In this document: positions 16,482-27,512 of the stretch, piece by piece | Numbering within the stretch: position 1 is the stretch's first letter | Layout: the number at the start of each line of letters is the position of its first letter | From: Marmoricola sp. | Lineage (GTDB): Bacteria; Actinomycetota; Actinomycetes; Propionibacteriales; Nocardioidaceae | Reading direction: 5' to 3' | DNA length: 35,333 bases | Assembly: GCF_025965215.1 (NCBI RefSeq) | Contig: NZ_JAOPXI010000014.1 | Span: forward strand, 1 to 35,333 | Made by a program: the position numbers and the translations under genes | The notes under the pieces: model-generated | Seen by the model: only the letters and a program-made list of their open reading frames with translations | Told to the model about the DNA's origin: nothing | Databases searched by the model: none

Positions 16482-16679
16482 ATGCCAGGAGTTCGTAGCA
16501 GCACCACGACGAGGGCTGCGGCACGCAGCCAAACTGGAGCCACGACCGCCGAGTACGCCGTCTGCACCGGAGCGGCGGTCGGCTTCGCAGGGCTGCTCTT
16601 CAAGTTGATCACCAGTGAAACGGGACAACGGCTGCTCAATACCGTGTTTGACCATCTCCTGGGGATGCTCCCGTTCTGA
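16482..16679 (+). CDS. Flp-type pilin (DUF4244-like)
   Basis: 65 residues. The segment TGATTAEYAVCTGAAVGFAG gives a Flp prepilin site: Gly, then Glu at +5 and Tyr at +6 (ATTAEY), followed by a hydrophobic helix. Mature size would be about 47 residues, fitting Flp pilins. The ATG at 16482 has GGGAG upstream; the longer open frame upstream is not protein-like. A prepilin peptidase is required by family logic but is not encoded in the window. Confidence 0.85.
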   Translation: MPGVRSSTTTRAAARSQTGATTAEYAVCTGAAVGFAGLLFKLITSETGQRLLNTVFDHLLGMLPF

Positions 16680-17035
16680 TGCGACGGGACCAGTCAGGAG
16701 CCGTCACTGCGGAAGCGGCAGTCGCCCTGCCAGTACTCGTCCTGATCGCGGCAGCCCTGGCATGGGCCATCGCGGTCGGCGTGAGTCAGGCGCGGGCCGA
16801 GGACGCAGCTCGCGAAGCCGTTCGATCACTGGCCCGCGGCGACGACGTCGCTGTCAGTGAAGCGCTCGGTCGGCGGATCGCCCCGGGGGGAGCGAGATTC
16901 GACATCCAGCGCGACGCCGACCTGGTCACTGTGAGGGTGACGGCGCTGGTGAGCAGTCCGGGCGGAATCCTCGGGTTCCTTTCTGGCCACGAGGTGCACG
17001 CCGAGGCGACGGGCGCATCGGAGCCCGTGTCGTGA
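16679..17035 (+). CDS. TadE-like minor pseudopilin
   Basis: 118 residues; ATG 16679 shares its A with the pilin stop. The N-terminus reads QSGAVTAEAAVALPVLVLI, with Gly and Glu at +5 as in prepilin-like sites, and a single membrane helix follows. The rest is a small soluble domain. It matches the Rv3655c-like TadE family. Such proteins are minor components needed for pilus biogenesis. The 3' end overlaps the next gene by four bases. Confidence 0.83.
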   Translation: MRRDQSGAVTAEAAVALPVLVLIAAALAWAIAVGVSQARAEDAAREAVRSLARGDDVAVSEALGRRIAPGGARFDIQRDADLVTVRVTALVSSPGGILGFLSGHEVHAEATGASEPVS

Positions 17036-17376
17036 CTGGTCGGAATGAAGCCGGTGCCGGGGTCGTGGTCGTCCTGGGTCTCGCCGGAGTCCTGATGGCC
17101 GTCGGCACCATCGCGTTCGCGCTCGTGACGGTCATCTCCGCACATCGGCGGGTCGAGGCAGCTGCTGATCTGTCGGCGCTGGGTGCCGCAGGGGCGTTCG
17201 GAACCGGACGAGATCCCTGTGCGATCGCTTCGGAGCTTGCCCGGCGCAACGGTGCGGTGGTCGAGACGTGTACGGCAACTGGCCGGGACCTGTCTGTGGT
17301 CGTGCGATCCGATCTGCCGCGGGTTCTGGGCGGTCAGACTCTGCGGGCGCGAGCGCGAGCGGGCCCCTCCGAGTGA
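17032..17376 (+). CDS. Rv3654c-like TadE/TadG-type membrane protein
   Basis: 114 residues from GTG 17032 (GTGA overlap). A single N-terminal membrane helix (VVVVLGLAGVLMAVGTIAFALV) is followed by HRRVEAAADLSALGAAGAF, the pattern of Tad-like helicase-neighbour proteins, and two cysteines (Cys in DPCAIA and ETCTA) that could form a disulfide outside the cell. There is no Glu at +5 after the glycine, so prepilin-type processing is doubtful. It is the last gene of the Tad operon and converges on the PPOX gene, 3 bp apart. Confidence 0.8.
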   Translation: MTGRNEAGAGVVVVLGLAGVLMAVGTIAFALVTVISAHRRVEAAADLSALGAAGAFGTGRDPCAIASELARRNGAVVETCTATGRDLSVVVRSDLPRVLGGQTLRARARAGPSE

Positions 17377-17379
17377 AGG

Positions 17380-17775
17380 TCAGCGCACGTTGCCGAGCAC
17401 CCTTGTGACCTCGATCCGCAGCGCCACCCGTTCCGGGTTCTCGCGCGGCACCTTGTAGCGCTCGGCGTACCGCTGCTCGGCCTCGGCGACGGCCGCCGGG
17501 TGGACCAGGACGGTGGCGGTGCCTTCGAGGGTCGACCAGTGCCGACCGTCGACACAGCAGACGGCGATCGGTCCGTTGCCGTTGGCGGCCAGCAGGTTCT
17601 GGGCCTTGACGGAGGCGCCCGAGGTGATCGCCCAGGCGACGTCGTTCTCCGGGTCGATCACCACGCCCATCGGGACGACGTGCGGGGTGCCGTCGCGGCG
17701 CAGGGTGGTGACGGTGCAGAGGTGCCGGGAGCGCCAGAAGTCGAGGAAGGCGTCGGTGGTGGGGAGGACTGGCAC
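17380..17775 (-). CDS. PPOX-fold (pyridoxamine-phosphate-oxidase-like) protein, possibly F420-binding
   Basis: 131 residues from GTG 17775. The split-barrel pattern is seen: HLCTVTTLRRDGTPHVVPMGVVID, AWAITSGASVKAQNLLAANG, and RHWSTLEGTATVL. Small proteins of this type in actinobacteria bind FMN or F420 and reduce varied substrates. No partner indicates a substrate. GACCAT ends six bases before the GTG, so the mRNA may be leaderless. Upstream lies the repeat element. Confidence 0.83.
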   Translation of the reverse strand: MPVLPTTDAFLDFWRSRHLCTVTTLRRDGTPHVVPMGVVIDPENDVAWAITSGASVKAQNLLAANGNGPIAVCCVDGRHWSTLEGTATVLVHPAAVAEAEQRYAERYKVPRENPERVALRIEVTRVLGNVR

Positions 17776-17788
17776 CCGATTATGGTCG

Positions 17789-17851
17789 CGTGCGTCTCGG
17801 GAAGCTCGACGACCGGGGTTGGGTGGCGACTGGGTTGGCGACGACCGGGGT
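17789..17851 (+). repeat. Second copy of the interspersed repeat
   Basis: GTCTCGGGAAGCTCGACGAC at 17793-17812 differs by one base from the head of the element at 10411-10497 (there on the other strand). It is followed by related units; CGACGACCGGGGT occurs at 17807-17819 and again at 17839-17851. It fills the gap between the divergently placed PPOX start and the helicase stop. Confidence 0.7.
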
Positions 17852-20166
17852 CAGCCAGCTTCTGCGAGGAGGAGGTCGAGGAGGTGGACCGCTCCGGGCT
17901 TGTCGAGGGGGTTGTTCTGGTTGCCGCACTTCGGGGACTGCACGCACGACGGGCAGCCCTCGGCACACGTGCACGAGTCGATCGCCTCGCGGGTCGCCTC
18001 CAGCCAGTCATGGGCGGTGTGGAAGCCGCGTTCAGCGAACCCCGCGCCTCCCGGGTGGCCGTCGTACACGAACACGGTGAGCTGGCCGGTGTCGGCGTGC
18101 CTCGCGGTGGAGACGCCGCCGATGTCCCAGCGGTCGCAGGTCGCGAACAGAGGTAGCAGTCCGATTGCGGCGTGCTCCGCGGCATGGGCGGAGCCCGGGA
18201 GGTCGAGCTTGTCGAAGCCGGCGTCCTCCAGCAGGTCGTCGGGCACCGTCCACCAGACCGCGGCCGTCTCCAGGGTCCGCTCGGGCAGGTCCAGGGGCTC
18301 CTCACCGAGGACCTCGCCCGAGGCAATCCGGCGGCGCAGGAACGAGACCACCTGATGGGTCACCCGTACCGTGCCGAAGCTCAGCCGGTTGCGACCCCAG
18401 GTCTCGGCCAGCCGTTCTCGCACGATCTCGATGTCGGTGATCTCGCGTGCCGAGGTCGAATAGTCGACCGTCGTGCTCGCAACCGTCGCCACCGACTCCT
18501 CCAGGTCCAGGTCGAGGACCAGGAAGCTCTCGCCCTGGTGCAGGTACACCGCTCCCGTGTGAGCCGTGCCGTGCGAGGAGCCGTGGTCGACGGTGCCCAG
18601 CACCCGACCGGTGCCGTCCTCGACCAGCCTCACCGGAGAACCACCGGACGAGCGGATGTCGGCGAGGTCGCTGGCCCGGCGTCGATCCGTCCAGTACCAA
18701 CCGTGCGAGCGCCTGCGCAGCAACCCGGCGTTGGTCAGCGCATCGACGGCGTCGCGCGCGGCCGGGCCGAACAGGGCGAGGCCGTCCTCGGTCAGCGGCG
18801 ACTCCGCCGCTGCCGCACACAGGTGCGGGCCCAGGACGTACGGGTTGTCCGGGTCGAAGACGGTCGCTTCGACCGGACGGCCCAGCAGGTGCTCCGGGTG
18901 GTTGACCAGGTACGTGTCCAGCGGGTCGTCGCGGGCCACCAGCACCCCCAGGGCGTCGCCGCCGTTGCGTCCGGCGCGGCCCACCTGCTGCCACAGCGCT
19001 GCCCGGGTGCCCGGGAACCCGCCGAGCAGCACGGCGTCCAGCCCGGAGATGTCGATGCCAAGCTCCAGCGCGTTGGTCGCCGCCAGTCCGAGCAGCCGGC
19101 CGTCGCGCAGCGCCTGCTCCAGAGCCCGGCGTTCCTCGGGCAGGTAGCCACCGCGATACGCCGCTACCCGGTCGGCCAGCGCCGGATCGACCTCGCCCAA
19201 CAGCCGGCGGGTCGTCAGCGCCACCGTCTCGGCGCCGTGCCGGCTGCGGACGAATGCGAGCGTCCGCACGTTCTCGACCACCAGATCGGTCAGCAGGTCG
19301 GCCAGCTCTGCCCCTACTGACCGGCGTACCGGGGCGCCGTGCTCGCCACCGTGCGACACGAACGGCGGCTCCCACAGCGCCAGTGCCACCCGCCCGCGGG
19401 GCGACGCGTCGTCGGTCACCGCCAGCACCGGCAGCCCGGTCAGCCGGCTCGCCGCCACCTCCGGTTCGGCCACCGTCGCCGAGGCCAGCACGAAGGTCGG
19501 GTGGGCGCCGTACAGGGCTGCGACCCGGCGCAGCCGGCGCATCACCTGGGAGACGTGCGCCCCGAAGACCCCGCGGTAGTGGTGGCACTCGTCGATGACG
19601 ACGTACTCCAGGGCCGAGAAGAACCGTGACCAGCGCTCGTGCCCGGGCAGCAGCGAGCGGTGCAGCATGTCCGGGTTGGTGAGCACGTACTCCCCGTGGT
19701 CCCGGGTCCACTCGCGCTCTTCGGTGGTCGAGTCGCCGTCGTGGGTGGCCACCCGCAGGTCAGCCAGACCGAGGCTGCGCAGGGTGCTGAGCTGGTCCTG
19801 CGCGAGCGCCTTGGTCGGGGACAGGTAGAGCGTGCTGGACCCGCGCTGGCCCCGGGGCCCGCGTTTCGCAGCGATCGCGGTCAGTGCCGGCAACAGGTAG
19901 CCGAGCGACTTGCCGGACGCGGTCCCGGTCGAGATCACCGTGTGCTGACCGGCGTGCGCCTGCTCGGCCGCGGTCACCTGGTGCTCCCACGGCGCCGGTA
20001 CGCCGGCCAGCTCCAGCGCGGCCACGAGGCTGGCATCCACCCAACCCGGCCAGGCCCCGATCCGGGCCGTTCGTGGGGGAAGCACCTCGAGGTGGGTGAG
20101 CCGGTCCTCGCGCCCCGGGGCGCTCACCAGCCGCTCGACCAGCTGCTCGAGGTGATCCAGGCTCAC
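17851..20166 (-). CDS. DEAD/DEAH-box helicase with DUF1998 (MrfA-like)
   Basis: 771 residues from GTG 20166; the frame extends another 41 codons but these precede the conserved start. Helicase motifs are clear: PWEHQ (Q-like), GTASGKS (Walker A), DECHHY (motif II), LASATV (motif III), LATNALELGIDISGLD (motif V) and QQVGRAGRNG (motif VI). The C-terminus holds the DUF1998 four-cysteine cluster CTCAEGCPSCVQSPKCG, a metal site. MrfA of Bacillus, of this type, repairs mitomycin crosslinks. Location beside the Tad operon matches Rv3649. Divergent from bldG. Confidence 0.9.
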   Translation of the reverse strand: MSLDHLEQLVERLVSAPGREDRLTHLEVLPPRTARIGAWPGWVDASLVAALELAGVPAPWEHQVTAAEQAHAGQHTVISTGTASGKSLGYLLPALTAIAAKRGPRGQRGSSTLYLSPTKALAQDQLSTLRSLGLADLRVATHDGDSTTEEREWTRDHGEYVLTNPDMLHRSLLPGHERWSRFFSALEYVVIDECHHYRGVFGAHVSQVMRRLRRVAALYGAHPTFVLASATVAEPEVAASRLTGLPVLAVTDDASPRGRVALALWEPPFVSHGGEHGAPVRRSVGAELADLLTDLVVENVRTLAFVRSRHGAETVALTTRRLLGEVDPALADRVAAYRGGYLPEERRALEQALRDGRLLGLAATNALELGIDISGLDAVLLGGFPGTRAALWQQVGRAGRNGGDALGVLVARDDPLDTYLVNHPEHLLGRPVEATVFDPDNPYVLGPHLCAAAAESPLTEDGLALFGPAARDAVDALTNAGLLRRRSHGWYWTDRRRASDLADIRSSGGSPVRLVEDGTGRVLGTVDHGSSHGTAHTGAVYLHQGESFLVLDLDLEESVATVASTTVDYSTSAREITDIEIVRERLAETWGRNRLSFGTVRVTHQVVSFLRRRIASGEVLGEEPLDLPERTLETAAVWWTVPDDLLEDAGFDKLDLPGSAHAAEHAAIGLLPLFATCDRWDIGGVSTARHADTGQLTVFVYDGHPGGAGFAERGFHTAHDWLEATREAIDSCTCAEGCPSCVQSPKCGNQNNPLDKPGAVHLLDLLLAEAG

Positions 20167-20210
20167 GCCGTGAGTCTCGCAGCGGACCCGGACATCGCCA
20201 GCCTCGGTCC

Positions 20211-20239
20211 GGAACTGCTGTGCGGCAGCGTGGTTGAAT
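20211..20239 (+). promoter_or_regulatory. Candidate bldG promoter with ECF-like GGAAC...GTT boxes
   Basis: GGAAC at 20211-20215 and GTT at 20233-20235 are 17 bases apart, a spacing used by stress-type ECF sigma factors. TTGAAT (20234-20239) could alternatively be a housekeeping -10. The bldG start is about 40 bp downstream, so a short leader with the Shine-Dalgarno is expected. Short motifs like these can arise by chance. Confidence 0.35.
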
Positions 20240-20276
20240 GAGAAGGACCTGCCGCCACACGCTTGGGAGTACGAGG

Positions 20277-20612
20277 GTGGACCTGACACTGACGACCCGA
20301 CAGGACGGCGAGCGCACGATCGTATCCGTCGGTGGGGAGATCGACGTGTACACCGCCCCGAAGCTGCGCGACAAGATCACCGAGCTGGTGAACGCCGGTC
20401 ACCACGACCTGTTCATCGACATGGAGGAAGTCGAGTTCCTCGACTCCACCGGCCTCGGCGTCCTGGTCGGCGGGCTGAAGAAGATCCGCGCCCAGGACGG
20501 CTCGATGGCGCTCATCTGCAGCCAGGACCGGCTGCTCAAGATCTTCCGGATCACCGGCCTCGCGAAGGTCTTCACGATCCACCCCTCGGAAGCCGTTGCG
20601 CTCGGAAGCTGA
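20277..20612 (+). CDS. bldG: BldG-type anti-anti-sigma factor (STAS domain)
   Basis: 111 residues from GTG 20277, with GGGAG and GAGG before it. The sequence follows Streptomyces BldG closely from memory: [14 protein letters not shown], then [16 protein letters not shown], then [12 protein letters not shown]. The phosphorylated serine of the DSTG motif is at position 57, the same number as in BldG. The family binds an anti-sigma kinase when unphosphorylated and so frees a sigma factor. In Streptomyces bldG is followed by an anti-sigma gene; here hppA follows directly, so any partner is encoded elsewhere. Confidence 0.9.
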   Translation: MDLTLTTRQDGERTIVSVGGEIDVYTAPKLRDKITELVNAGHHDLFIDMEEVEFLDSTGLGVLVGGLKKIRAQDGSMALICSQDRLLKIFRITGLAKVFTIHPSEAVALGS

Positions 20613-20648
20613 CCTCCGGTTTCGGATGGTGACACGCCGACGTGATCT

Positions 20649-20719
20649 GAGTCACCCGGTGGGCGTGACTCGGGCGACACCTGCGTAGACTCCGCGACGT
20701 TTGTTACCCGTGTTACCCG
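20649..20719 (+). promoter_or_regulatory. hppA control region with inverted and direct repeats
   Basis: GAGTCAC (20649-20655) and GTGACTC (20665-20671) form a perfect 7-bp inverted repeat with a 9-base spacer. TAGACT at 20686-20691 is a good -10 candidate, so the right arm would overlap the -35 position. TGTTACCCG is repeated exactly in tandem at 20702-20719, in the presumed leader. These are candidate operator and leader elements for the pyrophosphatase gene. Confidence 0.5.
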
Positions 20720-20739
20720 GATCACACCGAGGAGACCTC

Positions 20740-23079
<2,340 letters not shown>

Positions 23080-23091
23080 CCCGTCTCTCCC

Positions 23092-23135
23092 GGTTTCGGC
23101 AGGCTCAACCACCACTGGTTGAGCCTGCCGAAGCC
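23092..23135. terminator. Long palindromic hairpin after hppA
   Basis: Two 20-base arms, GGTTTCGGCAGGCTCAACCA and TGGTTGAGCCTGCCGAAGCC, pair with one G-T type mismatch around a 4-base loop. It lies 12 bp after the hppA stop and probably terminates it. The TTGAGCCTGCCGAA core resembles the head of the interspersed repeats at 10411 and 17789, so it may belong to the same repeat family. Confidence 0.75.
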
Positions 23136-23164
23136 TTGTCGCCTTCCCGACATAGCCTTCCCCG

Positions 23165-24664
23165 GTGACCGATCTCCATTTCCGCCTCCGCGACGCGCTC
23201 GCCGCGGCCGGCTACACCTACGACGTCGTCTCGGACCTGATCGGTACGACGGCCCAGGCGGCGCTCGGTCGCAACGAGACGACCCCGGGCCTGCGGGTGA
23301 CCCGCGGCGGCAGCCCGGTCGAGACGCTGACCCGGATGTGGCTGCTGCAGGCAACGGTCAGCGCCGAGGACGCCGAGCGCGCCCTGCCCGACCTGGTGGA
23401 TGAGCTGTGCGCCGCCGGGATCCTCGAACGTACGCTCAGCGAGGTCGCGGCCCGGGTCGACCTGCGCCCGTACGGCACGGATGGGGGCAACCTGTGGGTG
23501 GCCAGCGACCTGACCCCCGGGCTCGACGGCGGTTCGATGCGCGTGGGCAGCGACCACGTCCTGGGGATCAGCCCGGCCGCGACCTCGCTCGCCGAGCTCA
23601 CTGTGCGCGCACCGGTCGGCCGGGCACTCGACCTCGGCACCGGGTGCGGCGTCCAGTCGCTGCACCTCGCGACCCACGCCCGCCAGGTGGTCGCGACCGA
23701 CGTGAACCAGCGTGCCCTCTGGCTGACGCAGCTCAACGCCGACCTCAACGGCGTGACGTTGGACGTACGCGAAGGCAGCTTCTTCGAGCCGGTCGCAGGC
23801 GAGCTCTTCGACCTCATCGTCACGAACCCGCCGTTCGTGATCTCCCCTGCCACCGGCGAACGCCTCGTCTACCGCGACTCCGGGCTGCCGGGCGACCGGG
23901 TCGTCGAGGACATCGTGCGCAGGATCCCCTCGTTCCTGAACCCCGGTGGGGTCGGCCAGGTGCTCGCCAACTGGGCGATCCAGAAGGGCACCGACTGGGA
24001 CGAGCGCCTCGCCGCGTGGCTCGAGCCTGCCGCCGACGTCCGCGGCTGCGACGCCTGGATCGTCCAGCGCGAGGTCGTCGACCTGCCGTCGTACGTCGAG
24101 CTCTGGCTCAAGGACGCCGGCCAGCACGGCGCACCCGACTACGCGCGGCGCTACGAGACCTGGCTGTCGTGGTTCGACGAGGTCGGCGTCGAAGCGGTCG
24201 GGTTCGGGTGGATCAACCTGCGCTCACGCGGCGCTGACGGCACCGACCCCGGACCGGACGACCACCGCCTGGAGGAATGGCGCTGGGAGGTCGAGCAGCC
24301 GCTGGGCCCGGAGGTCGCGGCACACTTCGAGCGGGCCGCGTCTGTGCGCGCGCTGGACGACGACGCCCTGCTGGCCACCCGTCCACGGCTGGCCGTCGAT
24401 GTCGTCCAGGAGACCTTCGGCCCCGCGGGCGCCGAGGACCCCAGCCAGATCGTCCTGCGCCGACAGCGCGGCCTGCGCCGCGCCGTGCCGGTCGACTCCG
24501 TCACCTGCGCGCTGGCGGGGGCCGCGGACGGCGAACTGACCCTCGCCCAGCTGCTCGCAGCGATCGGCCAGCTGCTCGGCGAGGTCGATGTCGCAGCCCG
24601 GCTCGCGGAGGTCCGCACCCTGATCGCCGACGGCTTCCTGGAAAACGGCGACCACCTCGGTTGA
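23165..24664 (+). CDS. Class I SAM-dependent methyltransferase (PrmC/RsmC-like)
   Basis: 499 residues from GTG 23165. An N-terminal about 110-residue helical region resembles a winged-helix part. The Rossmann methyltransferase follows: LDLGTGCGVQSLHLA (motif I), VVATDVNQRAL (motif II) and the catalytic-type NPPF in LIVTNPPFVISP (motif IV), which marks N-methylation of glutamine or of a nucleobase amino group. A C-terminal domain of about 170 residues is unassigned. The gene holds the same place between hppA and topA in other actinobacteria as I recall. TAGCCT ends six bases before the GTG, suggesting a leaderless mRNA. Confidence 0.87.
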   Translation: MTDLHFRLRDALAAAGYTYDVVSDLIGTTAQAALGRNETTPGLRVTRGGSPVETLTRMWLLQATVSAEDAERALPDLVDELCAAGILERTLSEVAARVDLRPYGTDGGNLWVASDLTPGLDGGSMRVGSDHVLGISPAATSLAELTVRAPVGRALDLGTGCGVQSLHLATHARQVVATDVNQRALWLTQLNADLNGVTLDVREGSFFEPVAGELFDLIVTNPPFVISPATGERLVYRDSGLPGDRVVEDIVRRIPSFLNPGGVGQVLANWAIQKGTDWDERLAAWLEPAADVRGCDAWIVQREVVDLPSYVELWLKDAGQHGAPDYARRYETWLSWFDEVGVEAVGFGWINLRSRGADGTDPGPDDHRLEEWRWEVEQPLGPEVAAHFERAASVRALDDDALLATRPRLAVDVVQETFGPAGAEDPSQIVLRRQRGLRRAVPVDSVTCALAGAADGELTLAQLLAAIGQLLGEVDVAARLAEVRTLIADGFLENGDHLG

Positions 24665-24692
24665 CGGCCCATCTGGGCTGCCGCGCTACCTT
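24661..24692 (+). promoter_or_regulatory. Candidate topA promoter
   Basis: TTGACG at 24661-24666 (overlapping the methyltransferase stop) and TACCTT at 24687-24692 are 20 bases apart, longer than ideal. The expected leader of about 35 bases contains a weak Shine-Dalgarno (GAAGGA) before the GTG start. Confidence 0.4.
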
Positions 24693-24734
24693 GTTGCCGG
24701 CAAACCCGCCGAAGAAGCGAAGGATTCCCACTCC

Positions 24735-27440
24735 GTGGCACACAAGCTCGTGATCGTCGAGTCCCCGGCCAAGGCCCGCACCATCGAGGGCTACCTTGGC
24801 AAGGGCTACGTCGTGGAGTCCTCGATCGGACACATCCGCGACCTTCCGCAGACCGCCGCCGACATCCCGGCGAAGATCAAGGGCGAGCCCTGGGCGCGCC
24901 TCGGAGTCAACGTCGACGACGGCTTCAAGCCGGTCTATGTCGTCTCGCGCGACAAGAAGGCGCACATCACCAAGCTGAAGAACCTACTCAAGGACGCCGA
25001 CGAGCTCTTCCTGGCCACCGATGAGGACCGCGAGGGCGAGGCGATCGCCTGGCACCTGCTCGACGAGCTTAAGCCGCCGGCGGGCCTGCCGGTCCGCCGG
25101 ATGGTCTTCCACGAGATCACCCCGGCCGCGATCCAGGCCGCTGTCGAGAGCCCGCGCGAGATCGACATGGACCTCGTCGAGGCCCAGGAAGCACGCCGCA
25201 TCCTCGACCGCCTCTACGGCTACGAGGTCTCCCCGGTGCTGTGGAAGAAGGTCATGTCCGGCCTCTCTGCCGGCCGGGTGCAGTCGGTGGCGACCCGGCT
25301 GGTCGTGGATCGCGAACGCGAGCGGATCGCCTTCCGGATGGCGTCGTACTGGGACCTTGAGGGGACGTTCGACGCCGGTGCCGACCACGAGCAGCGGATG
25401 TTCGGTGGCAAGCTGCACAGCATCGACGGGACCCGCGTCGCACGCGGCACCGACTTCGGTGATGACGGCCTGCTGAAGGCGACCGCCAAGGTCGTCCACC
25501 TCAACCAGGCCCGGGCCGACCAGCTCGTCGAGGCCCTGCACGACACCGCGTTCACCGTGCGCTCGGTCGAGTCCAAGCCGTACACGCGCAAGCCCTACGC
25601 GCCGTTCCGGACCACCACGCTGCAGCAGGAGGCCAGCCGCAAGCTCGGCTTCAGTGCGTCCTCGACCATGTCGGTGGCGCAGCGGTTGTACGAGAACGGC
25701 TACATCACCTACATGCGTACCGACTCCACGACGCTCTCGGACACGGCGCTGAACGCGGCGCGGACCCAGGCCCGTGAGCTGTACGGGGCCGAGTACGTCC
25801 CGGACGCCCCGCGCGTCTACGCCTCCAAGGTGAAGAACGCCCAGGAGGCGCACGAGGCGATCCGCCCGGCCGGCGACAACTTCCGCACTCCCGCCCAGAC
25901 CGGCCTGACCGGCGACCAGTTCCGCCTCTACGAGCTGATCTGGATGCGCACGATCGCCTCCCAGATGAAGGACGCCGCCGGCAACTCGCTGACCATCCGG
26001 CTCGGCGGCCCCTCGGCTGCAGGTGAGGACGTCGTGTTCTCCGCCAGCGGCCGCACGATCACCTTCCACGGCTTCCTCAAGGCCTACGTCGAGGGCAACG
26101 ACGACGCCGAAGCCGCCCGCGACGACGCCGAGAGCAAGCTGCCGAACCTGACCGAGGGTGCCTCCGTCAGCGCAGCCGCCCTGAAGTCGAGCGGGCACGA
26201 GACCAAGCCACCGGCTCGCTACACCGAGGCCTCGCTGATCAGCGAGCTCGAAGGCCGCGAGATCGGCCGCCCGTCGACGTACGCCTCGATCATCGGCACG
26301 ATCCTCAACCGCGGCTACGTCTACAAGAAGGGCACCGCGCTCGTCCCGGCGTGGCTGGCCTTCTCGGTGATCAGGCTGCTGGAGGAGCACTTCGCGCGCC
26401 TTGTCTCCTACGAGTTCACCGCCGGCATGGAGGACGTCCTCGACGAGATCGCCGGCGGACGCAAGAACCTCGAGACCGAGCTGGGTGAGTTCTACTTCGG
26501 CAGCGACAAGGTCGAGGGCCTCAAGCGCCTGGTCACCGAGCTCGGCGAGATCGACGCCAAGGAGCTCGCCACCTTCCCCGTGCTGACCCTGGCCGGTGAG
26601 CCGAGCGGCATCGACCTGCGCGTCGGCCGCTACGGCCCGTACGTCGAGGACACCGGCTCGTTCCAGGACGGCGACGGCGAGGGCGACGGCGTGCCGGCCC
26701 GGGCGAACGTCCCGGACGACATGCCGCCCGACGAGCTGACCGAGGCCGCTGCCCGCGAGCTGCTGGCGAACCCGGCCGGTGCGGAGCACGAGCTCGGCAG
26801 GGACCCCGAGTCCGGCAACCTGATCGTGGCCAAGAACGGCCGCTACGGCCCCTACGTCACCGAGGCCCTGCCGGACGACGCCCCCAAGAAGCAGAAGGCG
26901 CGCACCGGCTCGCTGTTCAAGTCGATGTCGCTGGAGACCGTCACGCTCGAGCAGGCGCTGCGGCTGCTCTCGCTGCCGCGGGTCGTCGGTGTCGACGCCG
27001 AGGGTGTCGAGATCACCGCGCAGAACGGTCGCTACGGCCCGTACCTCAAGAAGGGCACGGACTCGCGCTCGCTCGAGACCGAGGACCAGCTCTTCGAGGT
27101 CACCCTCGAGCAGGCGCTGGCGATCTACGCCCAGCCCAAGGCGCGCGGACGCGGAGCCGCGACCCCGCCGTTGAAGGAGCTCGGCAACGACCCCGTGTCC
27201 GGCCAGCCGGTCGTGGTCAAGGCCGGCCGCTTCGGTGAGTACGTCACCGACGGGGAGTACAACGCCACCCTGCGCAAGGACGACTCGGTCGAGGAGATCA
27301 CCCTCGAGCGGGCCGCCGAGCTGCTCGCCGAGCGTCGCGAGAAGGGCCCGGCCAAGAAGGCCGCCAAGAAGGGCGCGAAGAAGACTGCGAAGAAGTCGGC
27401 CAAGAAGACCACGAAGAAGGCCGCCGCCAAGAAGGCGTGA
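24735..27440 (+). CDS. topA: DNA topoisomerase I
   Basis: 901 residues from GTG 24735. TOPRIM comes first (HKLVIVESPAKARTIEGYLG and ATDEDREGEAIAWHL with the metal-binding acidic residues). The catalytic tyrosine is Tyr326 in GYITYMRTDS, and the gate helix region follows (RPSTYASII). The C-terminus has four repeated GRYGPYV-type modules and ends in a lysine/alanine-rich tail of about 35 residues made of AKK repeats. The cysteine zinc ribbons of enterobacterial TopA are absent. This layout is typical for actinobacterial TopA, where the basic tail helps DNA binding and processivity. It relaxes negative supercoils. Confidence 0.97.
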   Translation: MAHKLVIVESPAKARTIEGYLGKGYVVESSIGHIRDLPQTAADIPAKIKGEPWARLGVNVDDGFKPVYVVSRDKKAHITKLKNLLKDADELFLATDEDREGEAIAWHLLDELKPPAGLPVRRMVFHEITPAAIQAAVESPREIDMDLVEAQEARRILDRLYGYEVSPVLWKKVMSGLSAGRVQSVATRLVVDRERERIAFRMASYWDLEGTFDAGADHEQRMFGGKLHSIDGTRVARGTDFGDDGLLKATAKVVHLNQARADQLVEALHDTAFTVRSVESKPYTRKPYAPFRTTTLQQEASRKLGFSASSTMSVAQRLYENGYITYMRTDSTTLSDTALNAARTQARELYGAEYVPDAPRVYASKVKNAQEAHEAIRPAGDNFRTPAQTGLTGDQFRLYELIWMRTIASQMKDAAGNSLTIRLGGPSAAGEDVVFSASGRTITFHGFLKAYVEGNDDAEAARDDAESKLPNLTEGASVSAAALKSSGHETKPPARYTEASLISELEGREIGRPSTYASIIGTILNRGYVYKKGTALVPAWLAFSVIRLLEEHFARLVSYEFTAGMEDVLDEIAGGRKNLETELGEFYFGSDKVEGLKRLVTELGEIDAKELATFPVLTLAGEPSGIDLRVGRYGPYVEDTGSFQDGDGEGDGVPARANVPDDMPPDELTEAAARELLANPAGAEHELGRDPESGNLIVAKNGRYGPYVTEALPDDAPKKQKARTGSLFKSMSLETVTLEQALRLLSLPRVVGVDAEGVEITAQNGRYGPYLKKGTDSRSLETEDQLFEVTLEQALAIYAQPKARGRGAATPPLKELGNDPVSGQPVVVKAGRFGEYVTDGEYNATLRKDDSVEEITLERAAELLAERREKGPAKKAAKKGAKKTAKKSAKKTTKKAAAKKA

Positions 27441-27500
27441 GGGTCGGGGTGGAGGAAGGCGCTCTGCGCCGGTCTCGGAACCTCGGTCGGCGCCCGCGTC

Positions 27501-27506
27501 TAGGGT
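27501..27506 (+). promoter_or_regulatory. -10 box for a leaderless tmk mRNA
   Basis: TAGGGT ends six bases before GTG 27513. It favours that GTG over the one at 27507, two codons earlier. No clear -35 box is seen. Confidence 0.45.
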
Positions 27507-27512
27507 GTGCGT

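Noticed and set aside
18172-19320. Open frame antisense to the helicase
   Set aside because: The helicase motifs are complete on the minus strand; the plus-strand translation is a low-complexity R/Q/V-rich shadow.
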